Under the pieces are notes generated by a model. That model was not told where the DNA came from and searched no databases. It was given only the letters and a program-made list of their open reading frames with translations. This document shows, piece after piece, positions 44,379-53,317 of a stretch of 64,000 nt of DNA. A program made the position numbers and the translations under genes. The stretch is from contig NZ_JABEND010000010.1 of assembly GCF_013002705.1 (NCBI RefSeq), forward strand, positions 90,370 to 154,369, in the 5' to 3' direction. Source of the stretch: Nakamurella aerolata (GTDB lineage Bacteria; Actinomycetota; Actinomycetes; Mycobacteriales; Nakamurellaceae). Every line of letters begins with the position of its first letter. Positions within the stretch are counted from its first letter, which is position 1.

Positions 44379-45683
44379 TCAATTCGCGCGGTCGGCTCGG
44401 ACCTGGGCCAGGGACAGCCGGGCCGGTAGCACCGTCAGGCCGCGCAGCGGACAGATCAGGTTGCCGAGGTTGGCGGCGCAGTGGATGGCGGCCATCACCA
44501 CGATGGTGGTGCGCACCCCGAGCTGGTTGCCGAGCGCACCGGCCACCACGCCGGCGACCGGCATGGTCCCGAAGTTGACCAGTTGGGAACACGTGACGAC
44601 GCGTCCCATCAGCTCGCCAGGGACGTAACGCTGCCGGAAGGTCACCGTCAGCACGTTGCCGCCGACCACGAAGAAGCTGACCAGCAGCGCGGACAGCGCG
44701 TACCAGACCAGTCCGGCGCCGGCACTGGTGAATGCCAGCAGCAGCGCCGGCGGCCCGCCCAGCGTCCGGACCCACAGCAGCGCCCTGGCATCACCCATCC
44801 ATCCCGCGATTCGCCGCACCACCAGCGCCGCGGCGATCCCGCCGATTCCGGAGAACATGCCGAGCAGCCCGACGGTCGCTTCGCTGACCCCGAGCTGATT
44901 GACCAGTAGCAGCACCAGCAGCGCGCCGTAGCCGGTGAGGCCGAAGTTGGAGATCCCACCGATGATCATGAAGCTGCGCAGGAACCTGTCTCTGCCGACG
45001 ATCCGCAGGCCGTCGGCGATGCGCTGTCGCAGCGGCGCGGCCGGTACCGCTGTTGCCTCGCGGTCGGCGCCGGCCGCGTCCGGTCGGATCCGGAAGAGAC
45101 AGAACGCCGACACCAGGAAGCCCGCCGCCTGTGTCCACACCCCGACAGCCGCGCCGATGGCGTGCGCGATGAGACCGCCGGCGGCCGGCCCGGCCAGCTG
45201 CGCCGTCGACTGACTCACCTGCAGCGCCGAGTTGGCGCTGCCAAGCGCGCCGCGGCGAACCAGCCGGGGGAGCAGCCGTTGGTAGGCCGGGGTGAAGAAG
45301 ACGTTGCACCCGCCGGTCAGCAACGCCACCACCAACAACTGGGCGAGGCTGAGCACGCCGAGCTGCCAGCCGATCGGGACGCTCGCGGTGGCCAGGGCCG
45401 CAACCAGGCCGCAGCAGATCATCACCCGGCGCGGATCCCAGCCGTCCACCCAGGCCCCGGCCGGCAGGCCGATCAGCAGCCAGGGCAGCCAGGTCGCGGC
45501 GGTGAGCAGTCCCATCCAGAACGGCGTGGCCGAAAACTCCACTGCCGCAACCAATGCCAGCAGCACCGATGAGGTGGAGGTGCCCAGCAAGCTGACCGTC
45601 TCACCGGTCCACAACCAGCGGAAGGCGCGATACCGGAACGCACGGTCAGCCGCGGCGGGCTGCCCCTTGGCGGTGATGGTCAT
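44379..45683 (-). CDS. MFS transporter, multidrug-efflux type
   Basis: 434 aa with about 12 hydrophobic segments. FRWLWTGETVSLLGTSTSS starts helix 1; GLPAGAWVDGWDPRRVMICC is the loop 2-3 motif (G...D..pRR). The family of this type (MFS_3-like) includes macrolide and other drug exporters; the substrate here is unknown. ATG 45683 overlaps the stop of the ArsR-type gene (ATGA), so regulator and pump are translationally coupled. Confidence 0.9.
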   Translation of the reverse strand: MTITAKGQPAAADRAFRYRAFRWLWTGETVSLLGTSTSSVLLALVAAVEFSATPFWMGLLTAATWLPWLLIGLPAGAWVDGWDPRRVMICCGLVAALATASVPIGWQLGVLSLAQLLVVALLTGGCNVFFTPAYQRLLPRLVRRGALGSANSALQVSQSTAQLAGPAAGGLIAHAIGAAVGVWTQAAGFLVSAFCLFRIRPDAAGADREATAVPAAPLRQRIADGLRIVGRDRFLRSFMIIGGISNFGLTGYGALLVLLLVNQLGVSEATVGLLGMFSGIGGIAAALVVRRIAGWMGDARALLWVRTLGGPPALLLAFTSAGAGLVWYALSALLVSFFVVGGNVLTVTFRQRYVPGELMGRVVTCSQLVNFGTMPVAGVVAGALGNQLGVRTTIVVMAAIHCAANLGNLICPLRGLTVLPARLSLAQVRADRAN

Positions 45684-46411
45684 GGTCGGGCCGGGAAGCC
45701 GCGCAACAGGTAAAAGACGGTGGTGCGGTCGTTCTCCGCGGCGGACGGGCCGTCTCCGCTCGCAGCGGGGTCTGCCGAGTCGAGCGGGGTTGCCGAGTCG
45801 CGCGGGGCTGCGGGGCCGGCCGGCCGCCCGCCGGCGGCGCCGGGACGGCCGGCCTGGTGCAGCTCGTCGCTGTAGCGGCGCCAGCGGTTGACCACTGCGC
45901 GTAGCTCTTCACCGAAAGCGTGCAGTTCCGCCGGGGTCAACCGCAGCCAACCGTCGCTGGCGAAGCTCGCGTCCGCCCACTGCGGCAGGCTGTCGGCGTT
46001 GCGGCGGTAGTCGTTGAGCAGCTGCCAATGCCGTTCGGTGAGGACGTCGGTGGCCGCTTCGACCGCCGTGCGCTCCGCATCGGACCCGGTGGCACCGCCC
46101 CAGCTGATCGAGTGCACCCGCCGCCACCAGCTCTCGCGCTGGTCGCGCGCCAGGTCCGGGGCCGGCGCCACCACGCCGGCGGTCTGCAGCACCTTGAGGT
46201 GATGGCTGACGCTGCCGACCGCCTGGCCGGTGCGCTCGGCGAGCTGACCGACGGTGGCCGGGCCGTCGGCGCTGAGGGAATCGAGCAGCCGGCGCCGGAA
46301 CGGATGGGCCAGCGCGCGCAGCGTTGTCGGCTCGGTGAGGCGAATATCGCCCGGCAGCACCGCATCGGGGTGCTCGGCGGGTTGCTCTGGGCGGTCGGAT
46401 CGAGCGGGCAT
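45680..46411 (-). CDS. ArsR/GntR-like winged-helix repressor upstream of the MFS gene
   Basis: 243 aa. The winged helix lies near residues 25-95: PTTLRALAHPFRRRLLDSLSADGPATVGQLAERTGQAVGSVSHHLKVLQTAGVV, the ArsR-type HTH_20 fold. It has no Cys-pair metal site, so it is not a metal sensor. The C-terminal ~120 residues resemble the ligand-linked part of YdhN-type regulators (HWQLLNDYRRNADSLP), then a disordered tail rich in Ala, Pro and Asp. ATG 46411. The palindrome 16-49 nt upstream is the likely operator, so it probably represses itself and the pump. Confidence 0.88.
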   Translation of the reverse strand: MPARSDRPEQPAEHPDAVLPGDIRLTEPTTLRALAHPFRRRLLDSLSADGPATVGQLAERTGQAVGSVSHHLKVLQTAGVVAPAPDLARDQRESWWRRVHSISWGGATGSDAERTAVEAATDVLTERHWQLLNDYRRNADSLPQWADASFASDGWLRLTPAELHAFGEELRAVVNRWRRYSDELHQAGRPGAAGGRPAGPAAPRDSATPLDSADPAASGDGPSAAENDRTTVFYLLRGFPARP

Positions 46412-46426
46412 GACACCAACGCTAGC

Positions 46427-46460
46427 TCTACAAATTCCCTTGCACAAGAGCTCTTGTAGA
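46427..46460. promoter_or_regulatory. Palindromic operator of the ArsR-MFS pair
   Basis: ACAAGAGCTCTTGT (46444-46457) is a perfect 14-bp palindrome. A wider pair TCTACAA (46427-46433) and TTGTAGA (46454-46460) encloses it. The AT-rich site stands out in GC-rich surroundings and lies just ahead of the repressor start. Confidence 0.75.
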
Positions 46461-46610
46461 TATGGCCGGCTGGGTGGATGGCACCGATGCGGCGCGACGC
46501 GCGGACCGAGTCCAGCGGCGAGCAGCGGCAGGCGCCTGGCCCGAAACGTTGACCGGAACGGGCGCGGACGCGCGCAGGAACCGGGTCGGGAACGCTGACA
46601 AGATGCCTGC

Positions 46611-48137
46611 ATGAATCCCGCCGATGCCGATGCCGATGCCGATGCCGGTGCCGACCCGGATGCCGATGCCGGTGCCGACCCGGATCGCGCCGACCGCGCG
46701 GGCAGCGGCGCGTTGGTCGTGGGTCCGCCAACGGGTGCGGCGCCCAGCACCGGGGACGCGGTCACGGCGGACGCAGCCAGGCACGCCGGGCATCCGGGCG
46801 CGGTTGCCGGGTTTCGGTGGCGGACAGGTGCCGTGCTGCGCGGCGTGCTCGATCCGGCCGCCGAATCGGAGCAGTCGGTGGTCGACGTGTTTGCCGCGGC
46901 CGGCCGGGTGGTCGACGCCTCGACGCCGGTGGTGGTGCCAACCGAACTGAACATCGCCGAGGAGCTTGGCGTTCGCGACGTCCGGATCGAGGTGCCGTGG
47001 GCCGGGCTCCGGCCGGCCGAACCTGCGGCCACCGAAGCCGAGCTGCGGGAAGCTGCCGCTCGCCGGCTTGCGCCGTACGAGCGCACCGTCGACCAAGCGC
47101 TACAGCGGGGCGTGCGGCCGTGGATCACGCTGTATCGCAATGCATTACCGCTCTCGCTGATGCTGCAGGGCGGCTGGTTGCACCGCGACACCGCGGCCCG
47201 GTTCGGCGACTTCGCGGCCGTGGTGGCGGAGCGGCTGGGTGATCGGGTCGCCGGGTTCATCACGTTGGAAGAACCAGCCTTGCACGTGTTGTACGGCTAC
47301 GACTTCGGCATCGAGGCGCCGGGATTGACATTGCTGGGCAACACCTTTCCCGCCGTGCACCATCTGTTGCTCGGGCATGCGGCGGCGCTGTCCGCGGTGC
47401 GCGCCACCAGCGATGCGCCGGTGGGGATTCTCAACCATCACAGCGTGGTGCGGCCGGCCAGCGATCGCGAGGCCGACATGAACGCCGCCAACCACTACGA
47501 CGCGCTGCACAACGGACAGTTCCGCGCACCGCTCACCGGCCGGCCGTACCCGGAACCGACTCTCACCGGTGCCGGCGCCGCCGCCGAGGTCGACACCGTG
47601 ATCAGGGACGGTGACCTTGCCGCGATCGCCGCGCCGGTCGACTTCTACGGCGTCGGGTACGACCATCCAAGGACGATCGCCGCGGCGCCGGACAACGCGC
47701 GGGTGCCATTCACCATGGTCGATGATGCCGCCCTGCCGCACAGTGAGATCGGTTGGCCTATCGACGTTTCCGCGCTGGACCAGACGCTCCGGTTCGCGCC
47801 GAGTCAGGTTCCTGTTCACGTCGGCCTGCACGGCTACGGGACGCCCGCTGCCGGCACGGACGGCAGCGCCGCCGACGCCGATCTGGTCGACACTGCCCGC
47901 GGCGAGTACCTCGGCGGGCACCTTGACGCGCTCGCCGCCGCCGACCGGCCGATCGACGTGGTGTGGCTGCCGCCGATTGTCGACGACTGGCGTGGCAGCG
48001 AAGGTTTCGGCCAACGGTTCGGCACGGTGCGCCTGGATCCGGCCACCGGCTGCACGCGCAAGCGGGCGTCGTTCGATGAGCTGGCAGGCAGACTGGTGAC
48101 CCGGAACGCAGAAGCGGCCGAAAGGAGCGACAGCTGA
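46611..48137 (+). CDS. GH1-like beta-glucosidase fold protein lacking the nucleophile
   Basis: 508 aa. It follows the GH1 barrel: FRWRTGAV start, IEVPWAGLRPAEP (strand 2), then FITLEEPALHVLYGYDFGIEAPG where active enzymes have TLNEP, DFYGVGYDHP (DFxGxNYY), GWPIDVSAL, and EGFGQRFGTVRLD near the end. The acid/base Glu is kept, but Asn of NEP is Glu, and the nucleophile loop (ITENG) reads HVGLHGYG with no Glu. So it should be inactive as a glycosidase. The N-terminus has Asp/Ala repeats (DADADADAGADPDADAGADP). Its TGA overlaps the ATG of the next gene. ATG 46611. Confidence 0.78.
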   Translation: MNPADADADADAGADPDADAGADPDRADRAGSGALVVGPPTGAAPSTGDAVTADAARHAGHPGAVAGFRWRTGAVLRGVLDPAAESEQSVVDVFAAAGRVVDASTPVVVPTELNIAEELGVRDVRIEVPWAGLRPAEPAATEAELREAAARRLAPYERTVDQALQRGVRPWITLYRNALPLSLMLQGGWLHRDTAARFGDFAAVVAERLGDRVAGFITLEEPALHVLYGYDFGIEAPGLTLLGNTFPAVHHLLLGHAAALSAVRATSDAPVGILNHHSVVRPASDREADMNAANHYDALHNGQFRAPLTGRPYPEPTLTGAGAAAEVDTVIRDGDLAAIAAPVDFYGVGYDHPRTIAAAPDNARVPFTMVDDAALPHSEIGWPIDVSALDQTLRFAPSQVPVHVGLHGYGTPAAGTDGSAADADLVDTARGEYLGGHLDALAAADRPIDVVWLPPIVDDWRGSEGFGQRFGTVRLDPATGCTRKRASFDELAGRLVTRNAEAAERSDS

Positions 48138-49258
48138 TGAGCAGTGTGCGATTGCCACTGGTGGACGACTGGACCCAGCACCTGTTCGCGGAGCTGCAGC
48201 GCAGCCGAACGCTGTTCGGCGTTGGTGTTGACGGTGCCGAACAGTCGGCGGTTGGCAGTGGCATGGCCGCCATCCGCGCCGTCGTCTGCGGCGAACCGAT
48301 ACCGGAGCAGACCGATGCGGTCGACGGGACGGCGCTGGGCGGGGATGGCCCGGCCGGTGACGGGCACCAGCCGGGGGAGCCAACGGCGGCCGGGGCCCTG
48401 CGCGAGTACCTGCGGGGCGTGGCCGCCGGGATCGCCGCGGCAGGTGCCGACGGCTCGGTGATTCCGCTGGTGGCTGGGCTGGTGACCGGTGGTGCGCAGT
48501 TGCGCTTTCACGCGCTGGACTCGGTTCCGGCCGCCGGCGGGGTGTCGGCCGGTGAGTTGGCCTCCAGGGCCGGGTTGGCCGCGGCGGATGTGGCCGGTGA
48601 CGGCGGCGACGTCGGCGAGGTGGCACGGGCGTTCGCCGAGGCCGCACAGTCGGGTTGGTCGCAGCGCCTGACGGCGGAATCGGGCGCTGCCGAGCCGACA
48701 GGTATTGCCCGGCAACAGTTCCGGCTGCGAGTGCTGCTCCGAGCGGTCGCGGTGGCGCTGTCCCGGGCCGCCGGCGCCGAGGTGGCACCGCCCCGCGCCG
48801 GCTGCGGCGCCGAACCCGGAAGTCCCGGCGGCCGAGCATTTCTCGCGGAGCTCACCTTCAGCGTCGACACCGCTGGGCGGGGTGACGCCCTGGTCGCCGC
48901 GCTGCAGGATGCGCTCGATCCGCTCGGTACCGATCTGCGGGTCTGGTACGCGCCAGGAACAGACGCGAACGAGCGCAACACCGCGCCCGCCGCCGATGCG
49001 AAATCGGGCCGTGGTAGCCGCGTCCACCAGGCTGCCGGTCAGAACCAGAGCGGTCAGAACCAGAGTGGGGCGGTTGCCTTTCACCTGCACACCACCCGCC
49101 CCGGCGAGGCAATCACCCAGGTCTACGCGCTCACCACCCCGTTCGAGTTGTCGGTGCGCACCCTGGAACCGGCGCTGCACCCCAGCGACGGCTTCGACGG
49201 TTGGGCCGGGCCGAACCAGCGGGATACCTCAGACGGATTCGGAGAGCCGCACGACTGA
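48137..49258 (+). CDS. Hypothetical protein coupled to the GH1-like gene
   Basis: 373 aa. I do not recognise it. The ATG shares its first base with the last base of the preceding stop (TGATG), so the two are a translational unit. It is soluble, Ala/Gly-rich, without a signal peptide. Visible segments: LVDDWTQHLFAELQRSRTLFGVGVDG at the start, a helical region (RQQFRLRVLLRAVAVALSRA), a possible beta domain (FLAELTFSVDTAGRGDALVAALQDAL), and a low-complexity insertion (GQNQSGQNQSG) coded by a 12-nt repeat. Joint conservation with the GH1-like protein would be the best clue to function. Confidence 0.7.
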   Translation: MSSVRLPLVDDWTQHLFAELQRSRTLFGVGVDGAEQSAVGSGMAAIRAVVCGEPIPEQTDAVDGTALGGDGPAGDGHQPGEPTAAGALREYLRGVAAGIAAAGADGSVIPLVAGLVTGGAQLRFHALDSVPAAGGVSAGELASRAGLAAADVAGDGGDVGEVARAFAEAAQSGWSQRLTAESGAAEPTGIARQQFRLRVLLRAVAVALSRAAGAEVAPPRAGCGAEPGSPGGRAFLAELTFSVDTAGRGDALVAALQDALDPLGTDLRVWYAPGTDANERNTAPAADAKSGRGSRVHQAAGQNQSGQNQSGAVAFHLHTTRPGEAITQVYALTTPFELSVRTLEPALHPSDGFDGWAGPNQRDTSDGFGEPHD

Positions 49259-49366
49259 CGAACGGCGACCGGCTGCAGTGTCACTTTTCGGCGTCCAGAT
49301 CGCCAGAACGATGTCCTGGCAAGAGTTCTGCGGAACCGCATGCCGTGGACGCCAACAGCGTGCCGG

Positions 49367-50740
49367 TCACTCGTCGGTGATGCGCAGGATGCGATCGTCG
49401 CCGTCGCGGGGGTCGCCGCGCCCGTCGGTGTTGCTGGTGGTCACCCAGAGGTTGCCATCGGGAGCCACCACGGCGGTGCGTAGCCGGCCGTACGCACCCT
49501 GTAGGTGAGCCACCGGCGTGCCGGTGCGGTCGCCGTTCAACGGGATCTGCCAGAGTCGCTCGCCGCGCAGCGACGCCATCCAGATGGCGCCCCGCCAGAT
49601 CGCGATCCCGGACGGAGAGGCGTCCGCGGTCGACCAGACCTGTTGCGGCGAAACGAACCTCTCGTCGTCGCTGGGGCCCTCGACGATCGGCCAGCCGTAA
49701 TTGCCGCCCGGCTCGATGAGGTTCAGCTCGTCCCAGATGTTCTGCCCGAACTCGGCCTCCCACAGCCGGCCGGCCGAGTCCAGCGTCAGCCCCTGTGGGT
49801 TGCGATGCCCGTAGGAGTACACCAAAGGATTGTCGGGGAACGGGTTTCCGTCCGCGCCGGATCCATCGGCCTTGACCCGCAGGATCTTCCCGCCGAGGTA
49901 GTCGAGCTGCTGCGCGCGATCGGCCTGCCCGGCGTCGCCGACCGTGATGAACAGGTTGCCGTCGGGCGCCCACAGCAGCCGACCGCCGTCGTGGGTGCTG
50001 CCGACCGGCAGACCGTCAAGAATCACCCGGCCACCGGTCAACCGGTTGTCGGCGTCGAGGGTGTACGTCATCACCCGATTGTCCGACTCTGTGCTGAAAT
50101 ACACCGCCAGCAAACGATTCTCGGCAAACTGAGGTGAGACGGCGACTCCCAGCAGGCCGGCCTCGCCGCGGGCGTCGACACCCTCGACGGTTCCGGCCTC
50201 GGCGGTGTCGCCAGTGTCGCCTGTGCCGGAGACAAGCAGCACCCGCCCGCTGTTGCGTTCGGTGACCAGCGCCCGGCCGTCCGGCAGCACGGCGATACCC
50301 CAGGGAACCTGCAGGCCGGTGACGGCATCGGCGGCGCTCACCAGGGACACCGGGCCCGCTGGCGTGACGGTTCGCGAACCGCCGGTACTCGCCGGCCCGG
50401 AATCCGTCGCCCCGGAACTGCCGCCCGCCGAGCCGGTGGACGGGGCCTGCCCCGACGTCGTGCCCGACACCGACGCGGTTGCTGGTGGTGCGGTTGTCGG
50501 CGCTGCCGGTGTGGACGGTGCCGACCCGGGTGCCGATGGCCCGGGCGCCGGCGCCGACGCTGATGCCGCCGCACCGGACGACGAAGCTGGTGTGGGGCCC
50601 GTCGAGGTGATGGCGGTGGGAGTGGCCGGCGCCGGAGGGTTCGCCGTCTCCGCCCCGGAACAGCCGGCGAGCACCACTCCCGTCACCGCCGCGAGGCCCG
50701 AAAAGCTGGAGCGACGGCCGGCGTGACGAGAAGCTGTCAT
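49367..50740 (-). CDS. PQQ-dependent sugar dehydrogenase-like lipoprotein
   Basis: 457 aa. A signal peptide ends in the lipobox LAGC (SFSGLAAVTGVVLAGC). About 110 residues of Ser/Thr/Ala/Pro-rich stalk follow, then a six-bladed propeller of the glucose/sorbosone dehydrogenase (YliI-like) family: VPWGIAVLPDGRALVTERNSGRV, GEAGLLGVAVSPQFAEN, GSTHDGGRLLWAPDGNLFITVGD, YSYGHRNPQGL and GGNYGWP. It probably oxidises aldoses outside the cell with PQQ if the cofactor is available; no PQQ genes are in the window. ATG 50740 is preceded by GGAGAG almost directly. Confidence 0.88.
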   Translation of the reverse strand: MTASRHAGRRSSFSGLAAVTGVVLAGCSGAETANPPAPATPTAITSTGPTPASSSGAAASASAPAPGPSAPGSAPSTPAAPTTAPPATASVSGTTSGQAPSTGSAGGSSGATDSGPASTGGSRTVTPAGPVSLVSAADAVTGLQVPWGIAVLPDGRALVTERNSGRVLLVSGTGDTGDTAEAGTVEGVDARGEAGLLGVAVSPQFAENRLLAVYFSTESDNRVMTYTLDADNRLTGGRVILDGLPVGSTHDGGRLLWAPDGNLFITVGDAGQADRAQQLDYLGGKILRVKADGSGADGNPFPDNPLVYSYGHRNPQGLTLDSAGRLWEAEFGQNIWDELNLIEPGGNYGWPIVEGPSDDERFVSPQQVWSTADASPSGIAIWRGAIWMASLRGERLWQIPLNGDRTGTPVAHLQGAYGRLRTAVVAPDGNLWVTTSNTDGRGDPRDGDDRILRITDE

Positions 50741-50872
50741 CTCTCCAGTGTGCCGGAGCCGGCAATGTCGGCCCGGCCAGGCAGGATGGAGTGGGGTAGT
50801 GACGTGCGCACTGCGGCGGGGCAGGCGCACACCGGACGTCCGTTCACGGCGGAACATGGCGGGAGGTCACCG

Positions 50873-53173
50873 ATGTCAGGCAAGGCGGGCAAGCACAGCG
50901 CAACCCTTGGGCTGGACAGCCCGCTGCGGGACGCCGGTATCCCGCAGCGGCTCGCCGGAAACCTCGACGACAAGCTGGGCCTGCGCACCGTTGGCGATCT
51001 GCTGCGGTACTACCCGCGTCGGCATACCGAGCGCGGAAACCTCACCGACCTGTCCCATCTGCGGGAGGGGGAGCGGGCCACCATCTGGGCCAGGATCGTC
51101 TCGGTCACCGACAAGAACCTGCCGCCGCGCAGTGGCCGCAAGGGCGGCGTCCGGTTGGTCACCAGGGTCGTCGTCGGCGACGGCAACCGGCAGGTCACCT
51201 GCGCGTTCTTCAACCAGTACCACGTCAAGCGGGTGATGCGGCCTGGCATGGAGGCGATGTTCGCCGGCACCGTCAAACGGTTCAACTCCGAGCTGCAGCT
51301 GTCCTCGCCGAGTTACGCGGTGCTGTCCGGTGGCGACAGCCTGAGCACTTCGGCCGACGCCGACATCGAGACCCTTGAGGAGTTTTCCGGGATCATCCCG
51401 ATCTATCCGCTCACCGAGGGCATCACCCAGAAGTTCATCCAACAGGCGGTGCGGGTGGTGCTGGAACTCGTTGGCACCATTGAAGATCCGGTGCCCCAGG
51501 AGCTGCTGGCCACCCGCGGCCTCACCGATCTGGACACCGCGCTGCGCAACATTCACCGACCGGTCAGCGACGAGGCGCTGGCGGCGGCGAAGCGCCGGTT
51601 GAAGTACGACGAGGCGCTGGCTGTGCAGCTGGCGCTGGCCCAACGCCGGCACCTTGCCAAGGAGTTCCCGGCTCCGGCCTGCCCACCGCGCGCCGACGGC
51701 CTGCTCGCTGCCTTCGACGCGCAGCTGCCGTTCATCCTGACCAACGGCCAGCGCACCGTCGGCAAAGAGATCGCCGCCGAACTGTCCCGCCCGCATCCGA
51801 TGAACCGGCTGTTGCAGGGCGAGGTGGGTTCCGGCAAGACCTTGGTGGCGCTGCGTGCCATGCTGCAGGTGATCGACTCAGGGCACCAGGCGGCGCTGCT
51901 GGCGCCCACCGAAGTGCTTGCCGCGCAACATGCCAGGTCGCTGCGCGAGATGCTGGGCCCACTCGGCGCCGGCGGTGAGCTGGGCGCTGCCGAGGCATCG
52001 ACCTCGATCACGCTGCTGACCGGATCGCTGACGGCCGCCGCCCGGAAGAAGGCGTTGCTGCAGATCGCCTCGGGCGAGGCCGGCATCATCGTCGGGACCC
52101 ACGCGCTGCTGTCCGATCCGGTGATGTTCGCCGGACTCGGGCTTGTGGTGGTGGACGAGCAGCACCGGTTCGGCGTCGAGCAACGCGATGCGTTGCGCAG
52201 CAAGGGATCTGACTCGGCACCGCCGCACGTACTGGTGATGACGGCGACGCCGATTCCGCGCACCGTCGCGATGACGGTGTACGGCGACCTGGAAACCTCC
52301 ACCATGCGTGAGTTGCCGCGTGGCCGCTCACCGATCGCCACCACCGTCGTCCCGACGGCGGAGAAGCCGGCCTGGCTGGGGCGGGCCTGGCAGCGCATCC
52401 GCGAGGAGGTCGAGAACGGGCACCAGGTCTACGTTGTCTGTCCCAAGATCAGCCAGGACGCCGCTCAACCGGGCAAGGCCCGCGCACTGAGCGAGGACGA
52501 CGGCGGTGACTGGGACGACCCTGCACTACTGGACGACGGCGCCGACGAGAAAGGCCGAAGGGCGCCGTTGTCGGTGGAGCAGGTGGCCGACCTGCTGCGC
52601 AACGGCCCGCTGCAGGGACTGCGGCTGGCCGAGCTGCACGGCCGGATGCCGCCGGTCGAGAAAGACGCTGTGATGCAGGATTTCGGCGCCGGTCTGATCG
52701 ACGTGCTGGTCTCCACCACGGTGATCGAGGTCGGCGTCGACGTCCCCAACGCCACCATGATGGTGGTGGTCGATGCCGAACGCTTCGGCCTGTCGCAGCT
52801 GCACCAGCTGCGCGGTCGGGTGGGCCGCGGCAGCGCCCCTGGAGTCTGCCTGCTGCTCACCGATTCGCCCGCGGGCAGCACCGGGCGGCAGCGGTTGGAC
52901 GCGCTGGCGAGCACGCCGGACGGCTTCCAACTGGCCGAGAAAGACCTCGAGCTCCGGCGCGAAGGAAACGTGCTCGGCACCAGCCAGGCCGGGCGGGCGT
53001 CCTCGCTGAAGCTGCTGTCGCTGGTGTCCGACCGAGAAGTTGTGCAGGAGGCCAGATCTGACGCCCAATCGCTGGTCGCCGACCAGCCCGATCTCGACCG
53101 GTTCCCCGGGCTTGCCGCCATGGTCGCCACCGTGATCGACGAGGACGACCAGGATTTCCTCATCAAGGGCTGA
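50873..53173 (+). CDS. recG: ATP-dependent DNA helicase RecG
   Basis: Reverses stalled forks and processes branched DNA. 766 aa. The wedge OB domain covers residues ~60-180, then Walker A GEVGSGKTLVALRAM, the DEQH box VVVDEQHRFGVEQR, motif III VLVMTATPIPRT, and the C-terminal helicase motifs ELHGRMPPVEKDAVMQDF, VSTTVIEVGVDVPNATMMVV and QLHQLRGRVGRG. It is longer than the E. coli enzyme because of an acidic insertion (SEDDGGDWDDPALLDDGADE). ATG 50873 has GGGAGG six bases upstream. Confidence 0.96.
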   Translation: MSGKAGKHSATLGLDSPLRDAGIPQRLAGNLDDKLGLRTVGDLLRYYPRRHTERGNLTDLSHLREGERATIWARIVSVTDKNLPPRSGRKGGVRLVTRVVVGDGNRQVTCAFFNQYHVKRVMRPGMEAMFAGTVKRFNSELQLSSPSYAVLSGGDSLSTSADADIETLEEFSGIIPIYPLTEGITQKFIQQAVRVVLELVGTIEDPVPQELLATRGLTDLDTALRNIHRPVSDEALAAAKRRLKYDEALAVQLALAQRRHLAKEFPAPACPPRADGLLAAFDAQLPFILTNGQRTVGKEIAAELSRPHPMNRLLQGEVGSGKTLVALRAMLQVIDSGHQAALLAPTEVLAAQHARSLREMLGPLGAGGELGAAEASTSITLLTGSLTAAARKKALLQIASGEAGIIVGTHALLSDPVMFAGLGLVVVDEQHRFGVEQRDALRSKGSDSAPPHVLVMTATPIPRTVAMTVYGDLETSTMRELPRGRSPIATTVVPTAEKPAWLGRAWQRIREEVENGHQVYVVCPKISQDAAQPGKARALSEDDGGDWDDPALLDDGADEKGRRAPLSVEQVADLLRNGPLQGLRLAELHGRMPPVEKDAVMQDFGAGLIDVLVSTTVIEVGVDVPNATMMVVVDAERFGLSQLHQLRGRVGRGSAPGVCLLLTDSPAGSTGRQRLDALASTPDGFQLAEKDLELRREGNVLGTSQAGRASSLKLLSLVSDREVVQEARSDAQSLVADQPDLDRFPGLAAMVATVIDEDDQDFLIKG

Positions 53174-53317
53174 GCCGTCCCGCCGCGGTTCGCACCGGGA
53201 CCTGTTGAACGGGGATCTGACTGTGCAGCACCATCGCCCGAGTAATCGATTTCGGCTAGCGTGGGGCTGCGGCTCGCCGAGCAGCCGGTGACTTCCGAGG
53301 ATGAAAGGACCACGTCC

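Noticed and set aside
50723..50872. RecG start at 50723
   Set aside because: The extra 50 codons overlap the divergent lipoprotein start and are not conserved; ATG 50873 has a proper ribosome site.
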